Source: Alloalcanivorax marinus (GTDB lineage: Bacteria; Pseudomonadota; Gammaproteobacteria; Pseudomonadales; Alcanivoracaceae). From it: 64,000 bases of DNA. The stretch spans positions 186,001-250,000 of the forward strand of contig NZ_JAEKJB010000008.1 in the NCBI RefSeq assembly GCF_016785095.1, written 5' to 3'. Below are positions 1-7,981 of this stretch, piece by piece. How positions within the stretch are numbered: position 1 is the first letter of the stretch; each line of letters starts with the position of its first letter. A program made the position numbers and the translations under genes. The notes below the pieces were generated by a model. It was not told where the DNA came from. It worked only from the letters and a program-made list of their open reading frames with translations, and did not search any database.

Positions 1-493
1 CGCCACCGCCGCCCAGCGACAACGCCGCGCCCAGATAAACGCCGGTGGACCAGATGCTGATGGCGCGCGTACGCCGCGACGGGTCGAAATAGTCGGAAAG
101 TAGGGAGATGGCGCAAGGCACGGCGGCCGCTTCACCGATAGCGGTCAGGATTCTGCCCATGAAGAGCTGCGGCACCGTCTGAGCCAAGCCACACCACACC
201 GTCGCCGAGCACCAGATAACCACCGCGATGATCAGCAGGTTGCGCCGGTTGCGGTGATCCGCGATCCGCGCCAGGGGGTACATGAAAAGACAGTAGAAGA
301 TCGCGAATGCCGCGCCTTGCAGCACACCGATCATGGTGTCGCTGATGGCGAAGGACTGCTTGATCGGTTCGACCACCACGGCGATCAGGCTGCGATCCAT
401 GAAGTTGAACGCGAAGAGCAGCGTGAGAACGCCACACACGTACCAGCTATAGGCGTTTCCACCACCGCTCCCGGCGGCCATCTTGTTTGTCAT
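1..493 (-). CDS. MFS transporter, N-terminal part (cut by window edge)
   Basis: This is the first 164 residues of a major facilitator superfamily permease; the rest lies before position 1. An ATG at 493 opens a frame with hydrophobic segments at about residues 18-38, 55-73, 86-104 and 118-135. The NFMDR motif (30-34) and the loop-2 motif-A-like stretch ARIADHRNRR (75-84) are typical of inner-membrane MFS proton symporters for organic acids or aromatics. It follows the OprD-type porin by 66 bases on the same strand, so the two probably form one uptake operon: porin across the outer membrane, this protein across the inner one. The substrate cannot be told from sequence. Confidence 0.85.
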   Translation of the reverse strand, partial: MTNKMAAGSGGGNAYSWYVCGVLTLLFAFNFMDRSLIAVVVEPIKQSFAISDTMIGVLQGAAFAIFYCLFMYPLARIADHRNRRNLLIIAVVIWCSATVWCGLAQTVPQLFMGRILTAIGEAAAVPCAISLLSDYFDPSRRTRAISIWSTGVYLGAALSLGGGG

Positions 494-559
494 GCCAAAC
501 CTCTCGAAACCCGTATATGCAGAGAGGGCACGCCAACCGGCATGCCCGGTAAGGCGCGC

Positions 560-1954
560 TTAAAAGGCATAATCCGCGTAGACCCTGAAGTCGGTGCCGG
601 ACAGCACGCTGTTGGGCTGAGCGGAGACCAGCGGCACGAAGTCCTTGTTCATCGAGTAATCGACGTACATGACGCCCACGGAGAGGCCCTTGTAGTCCTT
701 TTCCTCAAAGTAATAGGACAGCCGCACTTCGCGGTGGCGTTCAGTGACCTCCTCCTCGGCGCCGCCGTTTATCGGATTGGGCGCGTCGAAGGAACCCTGC
801 CGGTAAAGCGCGAGAAGGCTGACCCCATCCAGGGGCAGCCCGCCAAGCTTCATGCCGGAGAAGTCGTAGCCCACCCCCAGCTGCCAGGTGGTTTCTCCGT
901 CGTTGTTGGCGTCATTACCGCTGCGCGTCCAGACGTCCAGGCGTCCGTCCACGTTTTCACCGTGATCGTAATAGGCGTAGCCAACCTGGCCATTGGACAA
1001 TTCAGCACGGGCTTTGGAATAGGACAGCCCCAGTTGCAGCTTCTTGATCTTGAAACCGAGATTGATGTTCAGCCACTCGGCATGATCATCGTAGGCGGCA
1101 ACACCATTAGCCAGGTCCTCGCCCCAGAGCGCGCCATCGCTTTCCAGGTAGTAGTACTGGTTGTCGAGCACCACGCCCATGTCATCGCCAAGCGGCGCTT
1201 TCAGGATCAGTTCGTAGCGCGTGTTCTTGTTGAAGTCCTTGGCCACGCCCTGAGCCACTTGCAGGCGCACGGCCTTGGCGTCATAAGTCAAAGCATAGGT
1301 GGAGATATTGTCGATGGTGGAGCCGGACTCATTAACGATGTGCTCGAATTCCGGCCGCTCCCGGGGCGAAGTCTTGTCGATATAGCCGGCCTCGAAGGTA
1401 AGCTCGGCCGGCAACGGACCAAGCGACGGCAAGGCCGTGTTGACCTGGGCGCGGGCGCCCTGGAATGAGCCTGGCACGGCGCGGGTGTCCAGCGTCCACA
1501 CCGTGCCCACATGGAAGCGGCCACGGCCCGCCTGAAGATCCGCGGACCAGTTCTCGCCGCCCTGGCGCAGCTTGATGTAGGCCTGCCCCGCCTCCGCGAA
1601 GCCGTCGTTACCGCCATCGCTGTCATCCAGGATCTGGCGGCTGTCGGGCCGTGAATCCAGCTTGGTCACGCCATAAACCGAGGTCACGAAGCCGATGGTG
1701 TCGCCATAGTATTTGGAGCTGTAATCCACCGCGCCACTGAGTGCCGTGGCGCCCAGCCTTTCACCGGTGGGCAGGCCGCCCAGCTGGTTCTCAATCAGAT
1801 CATTGTGAGCGCGGGTATCAAAGGTGATGAAACGAAGGTACGTGGAGAGCTCGTTTTCCTTCTTGTACAGATCGATGTCGCTGATGACCGCCGCATGCGC
1901 GGCCTGGAAGGAAAGCAATACGACAGGGATGAAGAGCAGTTTCTGCTTATCCAT
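560..1954 (-). CDS. OprD-family outer membrane porin
   Basis: The 464-residue protein has a signal peptide (about 1-21, ending AHA), then alternating aromatic and polar strands typical of an 18-stranded OprD-type barrel, and ends in Phe (DYAF), the usual outer-membrane sorting signal. OprD porins admit small acids, amino acids or aromatic compounds. The ATG at 1954 is followed in the same direction by an MFS permease, and a GntR/FCD regulator lies just upstream. The 365-base upstream gap carries three copies of a GATTC-type repeat that may be operators. Family assignment is firm; substrate is unknown. Confidence 0.85.
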   Translation of the reverse strand: MDKQKLLFIPVVLLSFQAAHAAVISDIDLYKKENELSTYLRFITFDTRAHNDLIENQLGGLPTGERLGATALSGAVDYSSKYYGDTIGFVTSVYGVTKLDSRPDSRQILDDSDGGNDGFAEAGQAYIKLRQGGENWSADLQAGRGRFHVGTVWTLDTRAVPGSFQGARAQVNTALPSLGPLPAELTFEAGYIDKTSPRERPEFEHIVNESGSTIDNISTYALTYDAKAVRLQVAQGVAKDFNKNTRYELILKAPLGDDMGVVLDNQYYYLESDGALWGEDLANGVAAYDDHAEWLNINLGFKIKKLQLGLSYSKARAELSNGQVGYAYYDHGENVDGRLDVWTRSGNDANNDGETTWQLGVGYDFSGMKLGGLPLDGVSLLALYRQGSFDAPNPINGGAEEEVTERHREVRLSYYFEEKDYKGLSVGVMYVDYSMNKDFVPLVSAQPNSVLSGTDFRVYADYAF

Positions 1955-2059
1955 ATGACCTCTTTTTGTCTTTTATTTTAATTCGAAGCCCCGAACCGGC
2001 CGGCGCTGAACAGAGTGGTTGTGTTCGCGTCACTCGATAGGAGGCAAAGAGTATCCATA

Positions 2060-2115
2060 TTGGATTCACTCAGTCAATAGATTAGATTCAATTCTGTAAA
2101 TTTTGGATTCAATTT
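2060..2115. promoter_or_regulatory. Three repeats of a GGATTCAATT-like motif upstream of the porin
   Basis: Three related sequences lie at 2061-2070 (TGGATTCACT), 2085-2094 (GATTCAATTC) and 2104-2115 (TGGATTCAATTT), in an AT-rich patch about 105-160 bases upstream of the porin start. A fourth copy lies upstream of the GntR gene at 3155-3164. The pattern suggests operators for the neighbouring GntR/FCD regulator. The rest of the 1955-2319 gap is GC-rich and holds only a hairpin at 2283-2303; no gene was seen there. Confidence 0.45.
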
Positions 2116-2282
2116 CCCGCAAAGCAATACACGGCACCAGGCCGATCACGCGGACGGCGGCCGGAGGAGGCCGCTAGCGGGCGGAGACAACGAAGAGAAG
2201 GAAGGGAGCACGGAAGGGGAAACGAAACAGCGTTGAAACGCGAGCGGAGAAAGCGACCTGGGAAAGCGGCTACTCGAGCCGA

Positions 2283-2303
2283 CCGGGGAGCGAGGCTCCC
2301 CGG
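2283..2303 (-). terminator. GC hairpin after the GntR regulator gene
   Basis: A perfect 9-bp inverted repeat (CCGGGGAGC / GCTCCCCGG, 3-base loop) lies 16 bases past the GntR stop codon. There is no U-run on the minus strand, so it is at best an imperfect terminator or an mRNA 3-prime stabiliser. Confidence 0.35.
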
Positions 2304-2319
2304 GGAAGCGTGCTAAGGG

Positions 2320-3081
2320 TCAGCGCAGAGTGGCCACCGAATGCACCCGTTTCTTGGTGGCCATTACATGGTCGAACATGATGCTTTCGGCGCGCTCGGC
2401 GTCGCCCTCGGCGATGGCGTCGATCAGCGATTCATGCTCGCGCTGGGATTGCTCGATATGGTCCGGGACCACCTCCGACATCCGTCGCGCGCTCTGCGGC
2501 ACATGGGCCGCCACCGCCGGGCAGATGCGGACCACATCCCCCAGCAGGGGATAAACAATGGTCATTCGAATGGCATTGCGCAGCACGTCATTATTGGTCA
2601 GCCGGTGAAGCATACGGTGAAAGATGACGTTGTAGCTGTACCATTCCATTTCGATTTGCTCGGACCAGGCGCCCGCCTCGACAAGCTCGCGCCCCTGGCC
2701 AACGACCTGTTTCAGCCGCTCGAGATCCTCGTCGTCCACGCCAAGATCCACGCACAGCCGGCAGGCCCGGCTTTCCAGGCTGGCGCGCACGTCCATGGAA
2801 TCCAGGACATTGCCGATGGTCCCGGCGTGCACGGTATAGCCGCGATTGACGTTGTAGGTCACCAGGCCCTCGGTGGCGAGAATCGCCAACGCGCTGCGTA
2901 CCGGTGTGCGGGACACCTCGAACTGCTCCGCGAGACTGTCGGCACGCAGACGGGTGCCCGGCGCCACCTCCCCGGTCACGATTTTCTCGCGCAATTTCGC
3001 CAGCACCGTACGAATAGCGGGCTCGGTATTGTGCTGTGATTCTTCCAGAACCGCCTTGGCCCGGGATTCAGCGTTTTTCAT
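2320..3081 (-). CDS. GntR-family (FadR/FCD subfamily) transcriptional regulator
   Basis: The 253-residue protein has an N-terminal winged helix, with PGTRL at 41-45 and the recognition segment SRTPVRSAL at 58-66, followed by a long all-helical C-terminal domain (about 95-245) of the FCD type that binds small carboxylates. The frame is open further upstream, but the ATG at 3081 gives the normal family length. A copy of the GATTC repeat found before the porin lies at 3155-3164, which suggests autoregulation plus control of the porin-MFS operon. The ligand is unknown but probably the substrate of that transporter. Confidence 0.85.
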   Translation of the reverse strand: MKNAESRAKAVLEESQHNTEPAIRTVLAKLREKIVTGEVAPGTRLRADSLAEQFEVSRTPVRSALAILATEGLVTYNVNRGYTVHAGTIGNVLDSMDVRASLESRACRLCVDLGVDDEDLERLKQVVGQGRELVEAGAWSEQIEMEWYSYNVIFHRMLHRLTNNDVLRNAIRMTIVYPLLGDVVRICPAVAAHVPQSARRMSEVVPDHIEQSQREHESLIDAIAEGDAERAESIMFDHVMATKKRVHSVATLR

Positions 3082-3154
3082 TATCAATGCACCTGCCGTC
3101 CGGCTTTCCCACGCCACCATGTTCCATGGGGAGAACGTACGCTCGGATAAAGTG

Positions 3155-3164
3155 GATTCGATTC
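3155..3164. promoter_or_regulatory. Candidate operator upstream of the GntR gene
   Basis: GATTCGATTC within TGGATTCGATTC matches the motif repeated at 2060-2115, placed 74 bases upstream of the GntR start. It may be an autoregulatory site. Confidence 0.35.
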
Positions 3165-3226
3165 TTGTCGTACTTGCATTCCATTTTATCACGGAGGGCT
3201 CGCCCGCCTCCAGGCGCCGCGCCGCC

Positions 3227-3982
3227 TTACACATTGAGCCAGGAGAACACCTGACGCAGAAAGGCGGTGCCGTTTTCAGCACGCCAGACGCCGTGGGCCA
3301 TGATCACCTTCTCCGGCTGCCAGGCAAGCATCCGGCGCACCCGCTGCCGCGCGCGGCGGCGGCGCAGGGTACTCAGGCGCACTTCCAGAGGCGCCTTGCC
3401 CGGCCGTTCGGTAATGCCCCACAGTCGCGCGATCCAACGCTGCCAGGGCTTCCAGTGGCGGCGCAGGAAATCGTCACTGAACGCTTCACTGAAGTCCGCC
3501 AGGATCACGGTGCGGGACGGGCGGTGGAAGAATACCACTTCATCAAGAAACAAGGCTTCACGCAGCCAGATTTGATCCAGGGCATCCGCCCAGGCCGGTG
3601 GCGCGGTGTCGCCCAGGGTACCAGTGAAGGTGAGATCGGTCCTTTTGCGCTGCGTGGAACGCGGCCCCCAGAGTTCAGCGTCCGGCCAGGCCTGTTGCCA
3701 CTCGCCCAGGTAGAGGTGGTGCAGTTTGTTGGGGCTGATCAGATACCGTACCGGGCCGAGATCGTCCACGAAGGCACGCAGGGCCGGGGTCAGCGGGACC
3801 GGCGACCAGACCCAGAGGCCGCCGTCGGGCAGGCGCGCGATCACCGAGCGGGTGGGATACGAGAGCCGGTAGAAGTCCACCACCGGGCCATCCACCAGCC
3901 ACAGGTCCTCGCCAACCTGCACCGGGATGTCATGGCGGCACTCCTGGTGGGCCGCGGCGGTTTGCTCTGGTGAGCGTGTCAT
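3227..3982 (-). CDS. DUF4336-family protein (metallo-hydrolase-like fold)
   Basis: The 251-residue protein resembles DUF4336 proteins, which look like degenerate metallo-beta-lactamase folds. Visible landmarks are a Ser/Thr-rich early strand region (VVDFYRLSYPTRSVIARLPDG), SPNKLHHLYLGEW near residue 104, and MAHGVW near the C-terminus. A canonical HxHxDH metal motif is absent, so hydrolase activity is doubtful. It starts at ATG 3982 with a purine-rich upstream stretch. It lies 145 bases upstream of the GntR gene on the same strand, with no functional link evident. The true function is unknown. Confidence 0.7.
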   Translation of the reverse strand: MTRSPEQTAAAHQECRHDIPVQVGEDLWLVDGPVVDFYRLSYPTRSVIARLPDGGLWVWSPVPLTPALRAFVDDLGPVRYLISPNKLHHLYLGEWQQAWPDAELWGPRSTQRKRTDLTFTGTLGDTAPPAWADALDQIWLREALFLDEVVFFHRPSRTVILADFSEAFSDDFLRRHWKPWQRWIARLWGITERPGKAPLEVRLSTLRRRRARQRVRRMLAWQPEKVIMAHGVWRAENGTAFLRQVFSWLNV

Positions 3983-4030
3983 TGATCGCTCCCTGCCAGG
4001 AAAGAAAGATGCTGGAACCGGTACGCCGGG

Positions 4031-4342
4031 TCAGGCTGGGGCGGCGGAACCGTCGATACCATCGACCAGGAAGAAGGGCCCCACCGATCCCCGTTGCCGG
4101 GCCGCTTTAAAGGGGGCGTATTCCTCGCTGTGGTAGAAACCCTCCGCCACCTGCCGGGAGGGAAACTCGATAATCAACAAGGTCCCCGGCGGCGGACCCT
4201 CCCCTTCAATCCGGTCGACCCGGTTGGTACGCGCCAGGTAACGGCCGCCGAGCCGTTCCACCATAGGCGTGACCCGGGCGACATAATCCTTGATCCAACC
4301 CGAGTCGGTAAAGTCGATCATCGCAATCGCATAGCATTTCAT
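4031..4342 (-). CDS. DUF1330 domain protein
   Basis: The 103-residue protein is a single DUF1330 domain, a small dimeric alpha-beta barrel related to antibiotic-biosynthesis monooxygenase and NIPSNAP folds. Supporting features are MKCYAIAMIDFTD at the start, GGRYLARTN in the middle, LLIIEFPSRQVAEGFYHSEEY (read in two halves), and a C-terminal FFLVDGID. It lies 48 bases upstream of the DUF4336 gene on the same strand. No catalytic role has been established for the family as far as I know. Confidence 0.85.
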   Translation of the reverse strand: MKCYAIAMIDFTDSGWIKDYVARVTPMVERLGGRYLARTNRVDRIEGEGPPPGTLLIIEFPSRQVAEGFYHSEEYAPFKAARQRGSVGPFFLVDGIDGSAAPA

Positions 4343-4684
4343 GACCAGGTCCTCATTACGATAAAACCCTGACTATCCATCGGCGTGGCAGTGCGGGCAA
4401 TGACCGGTTTGCCCGGCGGTTCCTGGCCGGTCCGGGGGCTCGCCTGTTATAACGGGCGCCTGTTCATGGATGGATACTCGCCTTGATCCCGGTCGCCCCT
4501 TTTCCACCGCTTTTCCTCGGGTTGCTGACGCTGTCGATGCTGGCCGGCGCAAGGCTACCCGCCGGTGTCACCCGGCCAGGCGGTCCATCAGGACCGGCAG
4601 AGCCGGGTAGTGGAAATCACCGACAACCAAAGCGCCGGTTTCCTTCAGGCCATCCCTGTACGCTGAGAGGCGGCTTCGCCGTTT

Positions 4685-4758
4685 GTAGGAGCGGCTTCAG
4701 CCGCGATCATCCCCCGCCGCGATCCGCATATCGCTTTCGCGGCTGAAGCCGCTCCTGC
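4685..4758. repeat. REP pair (inverted), downstream of the acyl-CoA dehydrogenase homologue
   Basis: GTAGGAGCGGCTTCAGCCGC at 4685 and its inverted copy ending at 4758 form a head-to-head BIME with a 30-base spacer. It is the main feature of the 436-base gap 4343-4778; nothing else there looks like a gene. A small frame at 4483-4746 is only the translated REP plus low-complexity Pro/Gly codons. Confidence 0.9.
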
Positions 4759-4778
4759 AACAACACCTGCGACAACGG

Positions 4779-5720
4779 CTACAGTTGTTCCCTGGCCCGT
4801 TGGGCGCGCAGGGCACGGGCCTTGCCGGCGACCTGGAACAAGGGCCGGTCACGGCGCCAGCGTTCGGCGGCTTCGTCGCCCTCACCATCCCACAGCCGGT
4901 CCGCGTCCTGATACAGGGCCTGGGTACGGGCCAGGGCCCCGGCCAGGGCCAGATGCGTCACCGGGTCATCGGCGGGCCGGTCGCTGAGCGCGGCCAGGGT
5001 CACCAGGCTGGCGGTCAGCGCTTCCGCGAAGTCCGCCGGCCAGTTCCGGGCGCGGGCCTCGCGGAGCAGCCAGGCTTGCACGGCCAGGGCGATGAAGGTG
5101 TCCTCCACGGTGCGGAACGGTTTCACCACGGTGTCGTAGCCATCCCCGTCCAGCAGGGCGTTTTCAGGCAGGGCCACCGCTTCGAAGGTGGCGGCGGTGT
5201 GAGGAATCTCCGGCACGAAGGCCAGAGGGGGTTTGTCGCGCAGCCGGACCCCGGGGGCATCCGCCGGCACTCGTGCCACTTTCAGCGTCGGCGGCGCCGA
5301 CGGCTCGCCACCCTGGTCCAGCCGTGCCACCACCAGCAGTTCGCTACAGACCGGCCCCAGAGTGATCCAGCTTTTCCCGCCGTTCAGCCGCCAACCGGCG
5401 CCGTCCGCGCGCAGCGCGGTGGCGATGTCCCGGGGCCGGTTACCGCCTTCCTCGGTGGCGCACAGGGCCAACCGAATGGCGGCGTCGGGGGCCAGGCCGA
5501 AGTTGGCCAGCAGCCGGCGCAGCGCGGCCTGGTAGCCGGCGGCGAATGCCCAGCCCACCCGGTCGGCGGCAAAACCGCCGTGCAAGGCCAGCGCCACCGG
5601 GCCGTGATCGCCGGCGACCAGCTCCTCCCAGCCCTGGCTCCACGCCGCCAGATCGGCCGGTGGGGTGATCGTCGTCGAGGCGCTCAGAAGGGCACGCAAC
5701 GCCTCCCAGCGCCCGCTCAA
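4779..5720 (-). CDS. Acyl-CoA dehydrogenase family protein, divergent and short
   Basis: The 313-residue protein keeps the middle beta domain of acyl-CoA dehydrogenases: ATEEGGNRPRD followed by WRLNGGKSWITLG (about residues 131-143), the usual FAD/substrate region. It then has a reduced helical C-terminal domain. Normal family members are about 380 residues, and the N-terminal helical domain here is clearly shortened. I could not identify a catalytic Glu, so it may be a non-canonical oxidoreductase. The start is TTG, overlapping the TGA of the upstream SDR (TTGA), a sign of translational coupling. The pair probably acts in one fatty-acid or acyl-thioester pathway. Confidence 0.7.
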   Translation of the reverse strand: MSGRWEALRALLSASTTITPPADLAAWSQGWEELVAGDHGPVALALHGGFAADRVGWAFAAGYQAALRRLLANFGLAPDAAIRLALCATEEGGNRPRDIATALRADGAGWRLNGGKSWITLGPVCSELLVVARLDQGGEPSAPPTLKVARVPADAPGVRLRDKPPLAFVPEIPHTAATFEAVALPENALLDGDGYDTVVKPFRTVEDTFIALAVQAWLLREARARNWPADFAEALTASLVTLAALSDRPADDPVTHLALAGALARTQALYQDADRLWDGEGDEAAERWRRDRPLFQVAGKARALRAQRAREQL

Positions 5721-6439
5721 AACGCGGCCCGCCCGACGGAAGCGCCGCCATCCACGCAGATCGTCTGGCCGGTCATATAGCCGCTGTCCTCGCCCAGCAT
5801 GAAGGCCAGGGTGGCGGCGATTTCCCGGGGCTCACCCAGGCGATCCATGGGCACCATGGCCAAGTAGGCGGCTTCCCGGTCGCTGCCTTCCGGGTTATTG
5901 GCGCGGAACAGCTCGGTCTCGATGGGTCCCGGGGCGATGGCGTTGACGGTGATCCCGGTCGGCGCGAGCTCCAGGGCCCAGGTGCGGGTGAAGTTGACCA
6001 TGGCGGCCTTGGCGCTGCCGTAGGCGGTGCGCCCGGGCAGGCCGAAAATGGTCAGGCTGGAGACATTGACGATGCGGCCCCAGCCGCGCGCCTTCATGCC
6101 CGGCAGCAGCGCCTGGCTGGCCTGGATCGCCGGGTGCAGATGCAGGGCGTGGATCGCGTCGAAGGTATCCAGATCGATTTCACCCAGGGCCTGGGGCTTG
6201 ATCATGCCCACGTTGTTGACCACGCCGTCGAAGTCGAAGCGACCGGTAAGGTCCTTGAGCACCGCGTCGGTCTGGTCGCGATCCCCCAGATCGGCGCTGA
6301 CCAGGGTACCGGGGAAATCCGGATCGTCCCCATGACGGGCAATGCCCACCACGCCATGGCCGGCGGCGGCCAGCCGCTCGGCGGTGGCGCGGCCAATACC
6401 CTTGGTGGCACCGGTGATCAGGTAAGTACGGCGTTTCAT
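5717..6439 (-). CDS. SDR family oxidoreductase (FabG-like)
   Basis: A 240-residue classical short-chain dehydrogenase. The cofactor loop GATKGIG is at 10-16, NNVG at 75-78, and the catalytic set is Ser128, Tyr140 and Lys144 (YGSAK). The PGPIETELF and C-terminal GQTICVDGG segments are typical of FabG-like enzymes. It probably reduces a keto group or oxidises a hydroxyl on an acyl or small alcohol substrate with NAD(P)H in the cytoplasm. Its stop overlaps the TTG start of the acyl-CoA dehydrogenase homologue; the flavin reductase lies 30 bases upstream on the same strand. Confidence 0.9.
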   Translation of the reverse strand: MKRRTYLITGATKGIGRATAERLAAAGHGVVGIARHGDDPDFPGTLVSADLGDRDQTDAVLKDLTGRFDFDGVVNNVGMIKPQALGEIDLDTFDAIHALHLHPAIQASQALLPGMKARGWGRIVNVSSLTIFGLPGRTAYGSAKAAMVNFTRTWALELAPTGITVNAIAPGPIETELFRANNPEGSDREAAYLAMVPMDRLGEPREIAATLAFMLGEDSGYMTGQTICVDGGASVGRAAF

Positions 6440-6469
6440 TCAGGCTCTCCCATATGTTGTTTATTGTTT

Positions 6470-7030
6470 TCAGCCGCGCATCGGTTTGAGCGCGTCCGCC
6501 CAACGCTCCAGCTCATCGAGCATGGCAATGGCGGATTTCTCCTGGATCTCCTTGGCCTTGAAGGCGCCGTTCTCAAGTTGCTCCTGCACCATGGGCACCG
6601 CCACCTGCTCGATCAGCGGCATCATCTTCAGGGTAGTGAGGGTCGGTTTGGTGGCTTCCACCGAGCGCATGCCGCCGGAAATGCCGCCGTAACTGACGAA
6701 CGCCGCCGGCTTGTAATTCCACTCGTGGTAGACGTAATTGAGCGCGTTGAGCAGCGCCGGCGTAGGCCCGAAATTGTATTCCGGAACCACGAACACGTAG
6801 GCATCCGCCTCGTCCACGCTGGCGGCCCAACGCTTGGTGTGTTCATGCTGATAGTTCTGCTGCCGGGGGTGGTAGGGCTCGTCGAACACCGGCAGATTGA
6901 AATCCACCAGGTCCACCCAGCGGGCATCGAAGTTGCCGTGCTGGCGGGCCAGTTCATAAAACCAGGTACCCACCGTGGAACCCACCCGGCCGGGGCGGGT
7001 GCTGGCGATGATCACATTCAGACGAAGCAT
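6470..7030 (-). CDS. NADPH-dependent FMN reductase / flavodoxin-fold oxidoreductase
   Basis: A 186-residue flavodoxin-like protein. IIASTRPGRVG near the start binds the FMN phosphate, VVPEYNFGPTPALLNALNY is the typical second flavin motif, and FVSYGGISGGMRS follows. It reduces FMN or quinone/azo substrates with NAD(P)H. I placed the start at ATG 7030 because a GGAGTC ribosome site lies just upstream; an in-frame codon 18 bases earlier is less likely. It heads a three-gene minus-strand run with the SDR and the acyl-CoA dehydrogenase homologue. Confidence 0.88.
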   Translation of the reverse strand: MLRLNVIIASTRPGRVGSTVGTWFYELARQHGNFDARWVDLVDFNLPVFDEPYHPRQQNYQHEHTKRWAASVDEADAYVFVVPEYNFGPTPALLNALNYVYHEWNYKPAAFVSYGGISGGMRSVEATKPTLTTLKMMPLIEQVAVPMVQEQLENGAFKAKEIQEKSAIAMLDELERWADALKPMRG

Positions 7031-7154
7031 GGTCGACTCCTTGTGCAATGGCGGAATGCGTGAAGAATGCGAACACCGGGTTTAGCACTATCCGAGTGCG
7101 GGACGCAATGCCCGGCGCTGGTCGGGCCGCCTTGCAGGCACTATTCTAGGCGCC

Positions 7155-7853
7155 ATGCCCGATGCCCCCCTGCCCGCCTGCCTGCACGATCTGCGAACCC
7201 TCGACCGGGGCCCCGGCCTGGTGCTGGCGCGCTGCGGTTACCGCCCCGAGGCCTTCACCGAGGACGCCTTCGACCAGGCCGGCGTGCCGCTGCCACCGGG
7301 GCTGGAACGGGCGGTGGCCAAGCGCCGCGCCGAGTACCTGGCCGGCCGGGTGTGCGCCCGCGCCGGCCTGACCCTGGCCCTGGGCCAGGACGCCATCCCC
7401 GCGCCCGGCGCCGACCGGGCGCCGCGCTGGCCGGACGGTGCCGTCGGCGCCATCACCCACTCCCACGGCGAAGCCGCCGCGCTCACCGGCGATGGCCGGC
7501 TCTGGCTGGGCCTGGGTCTGGACCGGGAACAGTGGCTGGTACCGGCCAGGGCCCGCCGACTGGCCGGCCAGATTCTCACCCCTCGGGAACGGCATGAGCT
7601 GAGCGAACTGGATGATGACGCCTTCGCCCGCCGCCTGACCCGGGTGTTTTCCATCAAGGAAAGCCTGTTCAAGACGCTCTATCCACTGACCGGGGTGCGC
7701 TTCTATTTTCAGGACGCGGAGATGGTGGCGGAGGATCGCATCGCGCTGCTATGCGACTTGTCCAACCAGTGGCGGCGGGGTGCCGTGGTGAGCGCGCAAT
7801 GGCGGGATGAAGAGGCGGGCGTGTTGAGCTGGGTGGCGCTGCCACGGGGCTAG
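7155..7853 (+). CDS. 4'-phosphopantetheinyl transferase, EntD/Sfp-type
   Basis: This enzyme transfers the phosphopantetheine arm of CoA to a serine of acyl or peptidyl carrier proteins. All family marks are present in the 232 residues: RRAEYLAGR at 57-65, the ITHSHG loop at 100-105, GLDRE (Mg-binding acidic motif) at 121-125, and the catalytic FSIKESLFK at 165-173. The EntD-type length and sequence suggest a siderophore or polyketide carrier protein as target, though no such synthase is in the window. It stands alone on the plus strand, and its TAG stop runs directly into a REP palindrome. Confidence 0.9.
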   Translation: MPDAPLPACLHDLRTLDRGPGLVLARCGYRPEAFTEDAFDQAGVPLPPGLERAVAKRRAEYLAGRVCARAGLTLALGQDAIPAPGADRAPRWPDGAVGAITHSHGEAAALTGDGRLWLGLGLDREQWLVPARARRLAGQILTPRERHELSELDDDAFARRLTRVFSIKESLFKTLYPLTGVRFYFQDAEMVAEDRIALLCDLSNQWRRGAVVSAQWRDEEAGVLSWVALPRG

Positions 7854-7910
7854 AAGCCGCTCCTACAGTGGGGCATTCCTTGCCTCCCTAGGAACGGCTT
7901 CAGCCGCGAT
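7853..7910. repeat. REP pair at the 3' end of the phosphopantetheinyl transferase gene
   Basis: GAAGCCGCTCCTAC at 7854 and the opposite-orientation TAGGAACGGCTTCAGCCGCG at 7889-7908 form an inverted pair between two convergent genes. The first arm begins within the stop codon. Confidence 0.8.
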
Positions 7911-7981
7911 AAACCATCGCCCCCACCGGAACCATCCAGCGAGGTTCCCATGGTGGCAACGGCCAGCCGTTATTCAAGCGA

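Noticed and set aside
4483..4746. Small plus-strand frame with a hydrophobic N-terminus in the 4343-4778 gap
   Set aside because: It starts at TTG without a ribosome site, turns into low-complexity Pro/Gly/Arg codons, and its second half is the translated REP palindrome (CRSGFSRD).
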